Of a DNA stretch of 64,000 nucleotides, positions 57,301-64,000 are shown in pieces. This DNA comes from Amyelois transitella. Lineage: Eukaryota > Arthropoda > Insecta > Lepidoptera > Pyralidae. Position 1 is the stretch's first letter. The number at the start of each line of letters is the position of its first letter. The stretch lies in the NCBI RefSeq assembly GCF_032362555.1, contig NC_083506.1, positions 6,743,501 through 6,807,500 of the forward strand, written 5' to 3'. The translations under genes were made by a program, and so were the position numbers. The notes under the pieces are model-generated. The model had not been told where the DNA came from and did no database searches. It was given only the letters and a program-made list of their open reading frames with translations.

Positions 57301-60300
57301 TACGACAGATCCGATGAAGACGACGCAAGTGGCGGAAAATACACAAGGATGGAGGAGGATAACATTCAAGACAAGGAGCGCTTTGCTAGGTAAGGCAATC
57401 CATTAGTTAAAGTTTTTTATTACTAGGAATACAAGTTACTCTGATGTATAAGCTACACAACTGAAAAAATTGAAACCCATTCAGTAGATATTGCTTGAAA
57501 TTTTGCTGTCTATTATCCAGAGGCAATTTTGTAAAAAATAAAATTACCAGTTTTGTGTTCAATGAATAGTCATTTAAGGCGAAACTATCAAATCACGAGA
57601 ACTGAGGCTAGTGGCACATTTTTTATAGATCCTCGAGAAACGCAAATCAAATATATAAAGTGATTTGAAATTTTCTCCTCTTTTCCCATGTTACAAAAAT
57701 GATTTGAACTCGGACTAAGGAACTTTATTTTTAAGTAGCATAACCAATTATTATTATTTTTCTACTTCCCTTGTTTGTCATTAAAATATTATCTACACCA
57801 TCAAAAAGATGAAGAACAAAATATTTTTGCCTTGATATTTAAGTGCTAAACTTTAACACTTTAATCCAATGATTATTTTAATCATAACCAATGAAACAAA
57901 GGTTAATTGAAATTCATAATTCACATTAACAACATTCTTAATTCCCATAATAACCATGCTATTGATTGCTGAGCTATCGTGTGATGATTGAAAACGTGTC
58001 TTATCACGCGACATGCGCGCCTCGCCTTCACCTCTTAAATACGCAATGATATTACTTTTTATACCATTATAACAGAAGACGTAAACGTTGATAGAAAACT
58101 TTCCGAACAAATGTTTCGATGTGATTTTATATGAATCTCCAGTTTCCGCATGCGATTTCGCATATAAAATACCTACTAGAGGCCGCCCGCGACTTCGTCC
58201 GCATGGAAACCCTATCAATCCCGCGGGAACTTTGGGATAAAAAAGTAGCCTATGTGTTATTCTGGGTCTTCAGCTACCCACATAGCAAATTTCATCGTAA
58301 TCGGTTCAGTAGTTTTTGCGTGAAAGAGTAACAAACATCCATACTGATATCCTGACATACTTACAAACTTTCGCATTTATAAAATTAGTAGGATAGTCCT
58401 ATTCTATCAGGTATATTTTACGTGAAAAAATAACGAACAAAGATTTATGTATTGACAATCTCACATTTATGACGTAAGGATTAAAGAGTAAACATATTTT
58501 ATATTTTATTTTAGCCGCGAAAATCATTGCGAAATTGAACGCCGCCGTAGAAACAAGATGACAGCATATATCACGGAACTCTCTGATATGGTTCCAACAT
58601 GTTCAGCTCTAGCACGAAAACCCGACAAACTCACTATACTGCGCATGGCAGTAGCACATATGAAAGCTTTGAGAGGTAACACAAGGCTAATTTTTCCATG
58701 ACACATGAATCAATCTAGCAGTAATGAAGAATTTAAAAGGCAAATTGATATTATTTTTTATAATTTCAGGTACAGGAAATACCTCTACAGATGGAACATA
58801 TAAACCATCATTTTTAACAGACCAGGAATTAAAACATTTAATACTCGAAGCAGCTGATGGCTTTTTATTTGTAGTAAGCTGTGATACTGGTCGAATTATT
58901 TATGTTAGTGACAGTATAGCTCCAGTACTTAACTATTCTCAGGTAAGACTTTTCACATACAATAATTTGTAATGTAATTTAACTTATATTTGTTTTTACA
59001 TTTCTTAAATATGTTTTAGGGAGAATGGTATTCGTCGTGTTTGTATGATCAAGTGCATCCTGATGATGTAGAGAAAGTTCGAGAACAATTAAGTACCCAA
59101 GAACCTCAAAATACTGGACGTATATTGGATCTAAAAACTGGAACCGTTAAAAAAGAGGGCCATCAATGTAAGTAAATTTAAAAGACATCTTTTCTACCTA
59201 AAGGAAGGTATAATTGTATACCTACTTAAAAAAAATAAGGAAATGGGATAAATGTAACCCATATGCCCAGCTAGACAAATAGGTATAGTTATTTTCATAC
59301 AAAACATTGGATATTTAAAAAAACTAAATTTTTCTCTATTTATTCTCAACATGTTATGAGGAATAGAATAAATTACATGATAACATGTTATGTACAGCGT
59401 CAATGCGTCAAGTAATGGGTTCGCGTCGCGGCTTCATCTGCCGCATGCGCGTGGGCGGGTCCGGCGAGGGCGCGCACCTGGGGCGCCTGCGCGCGCGCAA
59501 CTCGCTCGGGCCCTCGCACGACGGACACAACTATGCAGTCGTGCACTGCACTGGGTACATCAAGAACTGGCCGCCGACAGGTATCGTATACAGCAGGAAA
59601 AATAACAAATTATTTAATAAAAATATAATTGGTTATTTTATTACGTTTTAAAGACATCGTTTTATGTATTTGGGACATCAGACTTGTTTCCAGGTATGCA
59701 GATGGATCGCCCTGTGGAAGATGAATTGCACGCGTCCCATTGTTGTCTCGTTGCTATAGGACGTCTACAGGTATGCATTTCACTTTTTAGATATTTTAAA
59801 TGGGTAGGTAGTTAAGAAAAATGTAAGATCTCTGGTATTGGTAGACACCATCTTACATTTTTCTGTTGTCACTTTTGCGTTGCCAACGACCATGGAGCAA
59901 AAAAGTAGACAACATTCGAATACTGACAAAACAAATAAACATGATCTCATATAGTATCATGCGTTGTATTCTTTATCAAAAACACATTCTAGACTCCAAA
60001 AAACAAGTTACAACGCTCATCGTTCAATAAATATCTTTGTATGTGAGCAAATTCTCGATCGCGGTTCTGTAAACTACAGGGTGGCGTAATACAGACGGCT
60101 CGCCTTGTAATAATAATCCTTTGGGATAAATACAGAGATGAGCTAATATTGTTGTAGGTAACCTCAACACCCAACGCGACTGAAAACAGTTTGTCGACGG
60201 GTGGCGTTGAGTTTGTGTCGCGGCACTCCGTCGACGGTCGCTTTACGTTCGCCGACCAGCGCGCCACACAAGTTGTAGGCTATGCACCAGCAGATTTGCT

Positions 60301-62641
60301 TGGGAAACTTTGCTATGAGTTTTATCATCTAGAGGATCAACAGCACATGAGAGACAATTTTGATCAAGGTACTTGACTCATTATTTATCTGTCTAAATAT
60401 TGAGAGTATGTTTCAATATATATAGGCCTAAAAAGACAAAAAAAAAGAATAAGTTGAATTGGCAGGCTATACCTGAACCAGTTTATAAAAAAAAATTAAC
60501 AACATAATTTTTAAATGTATATTTGAGCATGATGTGCATTTTAATGTGTCATTTCCATTATGAATTTGTACTTATATTTATTTGTTTATTTCAGTGCTGA
60601 AGCTTAAGGGACAAATAATATCATTGATGTACCGGTTTCGAACAAAAAGCAAAGAGTGGGTTTGGTTACGAACATCAGCCTTTGCCTTCCTTAATCCATA
60701 CAATGATGATGTAGAGTATATTGTCTGTACAAATACATTGGCTAAGTAAGTACATCAGTTATTTCCACATATTACTTGATGATGAATCATCTTCCTTTTG
60801 ACGTTAGTCTCTACAACTCACCTCTCTGGATTGGTGTGATTTTTACCATGATCCCGGATTGGGTAAGTTACCTTTTTACACCAAAGCAACTTCTGTCTGG
60901 CCTCTGCAAACTTTTCAGGGGAACTTAACCCATATTGGATCATTTCCCTCATGATCTTTTCCCTTACCATAAGAGCATTAGCTTAGAATTACATAATATA
61001 AATGTTCATAACCCAGGAATGAGTCGAGGTTCGTAATTTTTCACTGTTAATCAAAGGTGTCACTGTTATTGACGTTATTGTCATTTATACAAATTTAGTA
61101 CCTATTTTCCCTAGTTTTAGAAATGTCGTTTGACATTTAATGATTGTTTGGTGGTAGTATCTAGACTATGTTGCTAAGAAAGACACAAAACGAGAGCAAT
61201 CAAACTGTTTTGTGCTTTGCTTAATGTGGTATTGTTTCATTACACATCTAAATATTCATACCTTCCCTAGTACTTACTGTGCTAGTACTAGTGGTTAAGG
61301 TTATTAATGATATCATACAAACAAACATTAAATCATGTTTTTATAGGTACCTTACGCGTAGACAGCAAAGTCAAAAACTGAAAGGCCATGATCTACTGTA
61401 CGGCCTCATGATGGAATTGAGTTTCAAAATGAGTTAGCCTTTACCTTTATTTACTTTTACAATATGTGTGGGAAGAGAATTTGTTGGAGCACGCTATATT
61501 TTTTTCACTGTCTGTCTATGAATATATAAATAGGCACAAGACGTGATTTAATGTATGTGTGTGTTGTTTGCAGTCGTTCTCTCGGCAACACGGGTACGGA
61601 GCCAGTCGCGGAGGAGACTTACGACTACCACCTGCGACACCGCGACGTATACCAGGCTCCCCCGCCCGCCATTCATCAGCAGCATCATACACAGCCAGGT
61701 GAGAGATTTTAATTAAAATAGTATTAAAAAAAAATTATTGCTGTGCGTTTTCCAGAAGAGTAGAATTAATTTATTTGATCACTACCTGTGGCGATTAAAA
61801 GCTGAACGAGGGTTGGTAACAAAAATATGTTCTACAACCACATGAAAGATATATAGATAAGAAAGTGGGCCATACATCTGAAACCCCACTGCTTGTGTTT
61901 TCTCAGTGGCAATCATTGTATTGTTTCGAACAGGGGCAGGCGGTGTGAGCGCGCGTTCTCCTGACGGCGCACTAGCAGGCGGCGCTCCGGCCTCTTATGC
62001 GCCGCACTACGCCGAGTACTCCCCGCACCGGCCCGCCAACACGCCGCCGCACACCACCTGGACCACGCTCCGGCCGGTACGTTGTATAGTGTTGTACAGG
62101 AGCGGCCTCGTACGCGCCGCACTACGCCGAGTATACTCCCCGCACCGGCCTGCTTACATGCCATGTCAGATAGTAAAGGTTGATTCTCATTAGAGCCGGC
62201 CGTGCGTTCAAAAGCTGTTGCAGATAAGAATACGCATGTGACCTAAAGTTTTCACTTTATGTGACAATAGGCCTCGAGTCCTAATAGTCTTAACAATATA
62301 AGGACTCAATATTCACAGAGCGGCGGCGGCGCCACCGGCGAGACGTACGCGTACAGCGGCGACGCGGCGACGGCGGGCACAGAGCACAGCCCGGCGCGCA
62401 GCCCGCCCGCGCCGCCCTACCTGCCGCCCGCGCACTACCATCCCGCGCATCCCCACCCCGCGCACCCCGCACACGGTATGTATCGTAGGAAAGGCGGAGT
62501 AGTTAGTTTTAATCTTTTACAAGACAAGACAATCTTATAGCGCTTGCCGCCATTTTCATAATATTATGATTTCCAAAACTAAAAAAAAAATATTACTTAT
62601 TTAAATTATCCGTTTTAATATTTACAGCTGCTCGTAAATAA
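54319..62641 (+). CDS. tgo: Tango / aryl hydrocarbon receptor nuclear translocator (ARNT)
   Basis: Nuclear bHLH-PAS class II partner that pairs with Trachealess, Single-minded, Sima/HIF-alpha and Spineless/AhR. Coding exons: 54319-54346, 54973-55021, 57291-57389, 58515-58675, 58770-58942, 59020-59167, 59398-59580, 59694-59770, 60158-60368, 60595-60745, 61574-61698, 61934-62076, 62319-62475, 62628-62641, phase-consistent, 572 aa. bHLH about 60-113 ([29 protein letters not shown]); PAS-A from about 126 ([18 protein letters not shown]); a linker with [11 protein letters not shown] and [16 protein letters not shown] about 324-425 ([21 protein letters not shown]). The C-terminal 145 residues are Gly/Pro/His-rich and poorly conserved, ending AARK. 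ARNT is chosen over the BMAL/cycle paralogue on the bHLH and PAS wording. The start ATG gives [11 protein letters not shown] longer 3' isoform cannot be excluded. Confidence 0.95.
55769..55826. repeat. Perfect 26-bp hairpin in tgo intron 2
   Basis: Arms 55769-55794 and 55801-55826 are exact reverse complements (CATCAGTCACACCATTGTTG then AAAAAG on the left), separated by the six-base loop TGCCAT. There is no coding potential. Structure and possible role are discussed under findings. Confidence 0.9.
56000..56230 (+). repeat. tRNA-derived SINE, copy 2 (tgo intron 2)
   Basis: A box TGGCGCAGCGG and B box GGCTCGAATCC (one change from consensus), then GCATGACGAGAAACGAAC, GATTGGCCTTGGTTTTGG and an AT-rich tail. 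Same family as 26351-26483, in sense to the host gene. Confidence 0.8.
56375..56610 (+). repeat. Decayed (TATG)n SINE in tgo intron 2
   Basis: Matches 'ggcgatggactagcaacctg', 'ttgaatctcaattctgtcat' and 'taagccgtacagctgaatgt' of the young copies, and ends GATAATATGTATGTGTGT. It has many substitutions. Confidence 0.6.
56980..57030. repeat. Perfect 23-bp hairpin in tgo intron 2
   Basis: TTAATACAGTTCGATTACAA plus TGC (56980-57002) is followed by the loop ATACA and its exact reverse complement (57008-57030). A third partial copy of one arm (ATCGAACTGTATT) lies at 57062-57074. Confidence 0.9.
58173..58395 (-). repeat. Dispersed repeat, 'aaggcgaaagtttgtatgg' family, copy 3
   Basis: In tgo intron 3, about 120 bases before the bHLH exon. 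The plus strand reads 'actagaggccgcccgcgact', 'atcaatcccgcgggaacttt' and 'gtaatcggttcagtagtttt'. It is the reverse of 12113-12299. Confidence 0.65.
60783..61000 (-). repeat. Old SINE-type repeat in tgo intron 10
   Basis: The plus strand reads 'acctctctggattggtgtga', 'accatgatcccggattgggt' and 'ctcatgatcttttcccttac', the reversed layout of the 10690-11030 family. A decayed (TATG)n SINE trace follows at about 61360-61560. Confidence 0.4.
62100..62173 (+). other. Partial duplicate of tgo exon 12 with its own acceptor
   Basis: In the intron after exon 12, about 55 bases repeat the middle of that exon (CGCCGCACTACGCCGAGTA and CTCCCCGCACCGGCC) with a two-base insertion between them. The copy is preceded by TTGTACAG, a good acceptor. 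Joined to exon 11 (phase 1) it reads [12 protein letters not shown], then a new tail of 12 residues, and stops at 62171. Whether it is spliced is unknown. Confidence 0.5.
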
Positions 62642-63425
62642 GAGCCAGAAAGTATTTTTTTAGATGGAAGCCTACAATAGCCTTAATATTATATTTGTTA
62701 TCGCACTAATAATGTTATTCGCCAACCCATGATTTTTGATACCCCGCCTATAATTTCAATCACCTATTTATGTATATTTATATAATACTACCTTGAAGTC
62801 GCGGCCGTTATTTAGCTTTTTATGATGCCCTGCATTTGCAGCTTATCATATATAATTAAATTTTTAAATACATACCTACCTACAATTTAAAGTCTCAAAA
62901 ATTAATTTAAAACCATACTTTTCAACAATGAACGAAGACGCTGTCCGCCATGTTAGTATATTTGATATCTGTTCTCTGACTTTTTTGTATACTAAGAAAG
63001 TTCGAAGATATTATAATCATGATTTCTAATAGTTAACTTGAAAAATATAGTAACTATCGTTGTATAATAATACATAAATATTATTATCAATACATATAAT
63101 AGCAGTAAAAAAAATTGTATGTACATTTAGTATATTTTCAAAATATAATTTATTACAATGAAGAAACAGTAACCGAGCATGACTTTGAAAAAAAAAGGCT
63201 GTGTTTGTATGTTTGTTTGTACACGCTAATCTCCGAAACTACTGAACGCATTTGAATGAAACTTTTTAATTGTATATCTCTTATGCCTGGCCAACATATA
63301 AGGTATAATTTATTTTGGAATCTAGCTGATGTCCAACCAAAACGGCTCAGCTAAATTATAGGAAGTATGAAAAAGACGTCTTAACAAAAGTTTTTCAACC
63401 TATTGAGCATTTTCTGTTGGCGAAA
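62642..63425. other. tgo 3' flank and 3' UTR
   Basis: AT-rich, no gene. About 63190-63360 resembles the shared 'cgctaatctccgaaactact' part of the dispersed repeats. A single clear poly(A) signal for tgo cannot be picked. Confidence 0.35.
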
Positions 63426-63835
63426 AAAAATAGGTAAAAAAACTTTTTAAGTTAAACGGTTTTATGTTAAACATACATTGGAATGTTTAATATAAATGTA
63501 CTAAAAACCAAAAAATAATAAAATAGATACAGTCGTGGGAATTATAAACATATGCATAGACTAGACTAAAATAAAACTGTGGGGCACGTCAATTGTCTAC
63601 AAATTATAGACTTAATGTGCGATAGAAGAATCGTTTAATTCGTCGTTAGGCAGTTGGCCCGCAGACAATTGACGTGCCCCACGGTTTTATTTTAGTCTAG
63701 TCTATGCATATGTTTATAATTCCCACGACTGTATCTATTTTATTATTTTTTGGTTTTTAGTACATTTATATTAAACATTCCAATGTATGTTTAACATAAA
63801 ACCGTTTAACTTAAAAAGTTTTTTTACCTATTTTT
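63426..63835. repeat. Large near-perfect palindrome
   Basis: Left arm about 63426-63598 and right arm 63663-63835 are reverse complements. Over the 168 bases from 63431 to 63598 I find one mismatch (T opposite G, a wobble pair in RNA). The loop is 64 bases. It lies 12 bases from the stop codon of the helicase fragment on the opposite strand. Confidence 0.92.
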
Positions 63836-63847
63836 ATTTTCTAGTTT

Positions 63848-64000
63848 TTAGTTTTTATTTCGCATTCTGTTTAATTCATTTAGTGCTTCATTATTGCAAG
63901 GTTTCTTGCCCGTTAGTTTATTGCAGTCCAACTCCTCTATACGTAGTTCCTGCAAAGATCTTACTCTACTAAGAGCCACGTAGGCTTGACCTTCTTCAAA
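63848..64000 (-). CDS. Pif1/Helitron-type helicase, C-terminal fragment
   Basis: The minus-strand frame enters from the window edge and ends at TAA (63848-63850), giving 50 residues. It begins FEEGQAYVALSRVRSL, the motif VI region of superfamily 1B (Pif1/RecD-like) helicases, where the Arg contacts ATP. A short charged tail follows. In insects this form is usual in the Rep-helicase of Helitrons, but a host PIF1 gene cannot be excluded from so little. If a Helitron, the rest lies to the right of the window and its 3' end lies to the left of 63848. Confidence 0.7.
   Translation of the reverse strand, partial: FEEGQAYVALSRVRSLQELRIEELDCNKLTGKKPCNNEALNELNRMRNKN

Noticed and set aside
59815-59864. 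Hairpin of 15-bp arms with a 20-base loop in tgo intron 8
   Set aside because: Real but short and AT-rich; such stems are common by chance in this composition.

Overview
The window is nuclear DNA of a moth or butterfly (Lepidoptera). It is AT-rich, with small exons, long introns and GT-AG splice sites. It carries dispersed repeats of kinds I know from lepidopteran genomes: (TATG)n-tailed SINE/LINEs, a TTAA-flanked piggyBac-type element, a mariner, a BEL/Pao element and tRNA-headed SINEs. I cannot name the species.

Five host genes can be reconstructed exon by exon, and the reading phase closes at every junction. (1) + strand, 6596-21228: Tdrd7/tapas, a LOTUS and triple-Tudor germ-granule protein, 19 coding exons, 1,077 aa. 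(2) - strand, 25141-26544: SF3B6 (p14), the branch-point RRM protein of U2 snRNP, 3 exons, 126 aa. (3) - strand, 41961-47195: a membrane-anchored cholinesterase-like protein with an altered oxyanion hole, 11 exons, 613 aa. (4) - strand, 47665-52382: PARP16, an ER tail-anchored mono-ADP-ribosyltransferase, 7 exons, 384 aa. (5) + strand, 54319-62641: tango/ARNT, a bHLH-PAS dimer partner, 14 exons, 572 aa. Genes 3 and 4 lie head to tail about 470 bp apart. Genes 4 and 5 are divergent across about 1.9 kb. The five genes show no shared pathway.

Mobile DNA fills most of the rest. A structurally complete BEL/Pao retrotransposon (27455-35897) has LTRs of equal length that look identical, a 5-bp target duplication and one uninterrupted 1,813-aa Gag-Pol frame. 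Next to it, 36149-40862 is a nested block: an old repeat with internal tandem units hosts a deleted LINE (37004-39722) and a young SINE (40067-40338). That SINE shares both ends with the LINE and appears identical to a copy 20.8 kb away. Other elements are a decayed mariner (5213-6472), a piggyBac-like deletion derivative inside an older SINE (22072-23260), a TIR element (276-1189), LINE fragments (23985-24535, 52885-53510) and a Pif1/Helitron helicase C-terminus at the right edge. That helicase end abuts a near-perfect palindrome with arms of about 170 bp.

The most interesting leads are four. An intronic partial copy of tgo exon 12 has its own acceptor and would give an alternative C-terminus. 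Two perfect short hairpins sit in a tgo intron. The large palindrome at 63426-63835 could make a hairpin RNA. A possible early-terminating exon in Tdrd7 would cut the protein inside the first Tudor domain.
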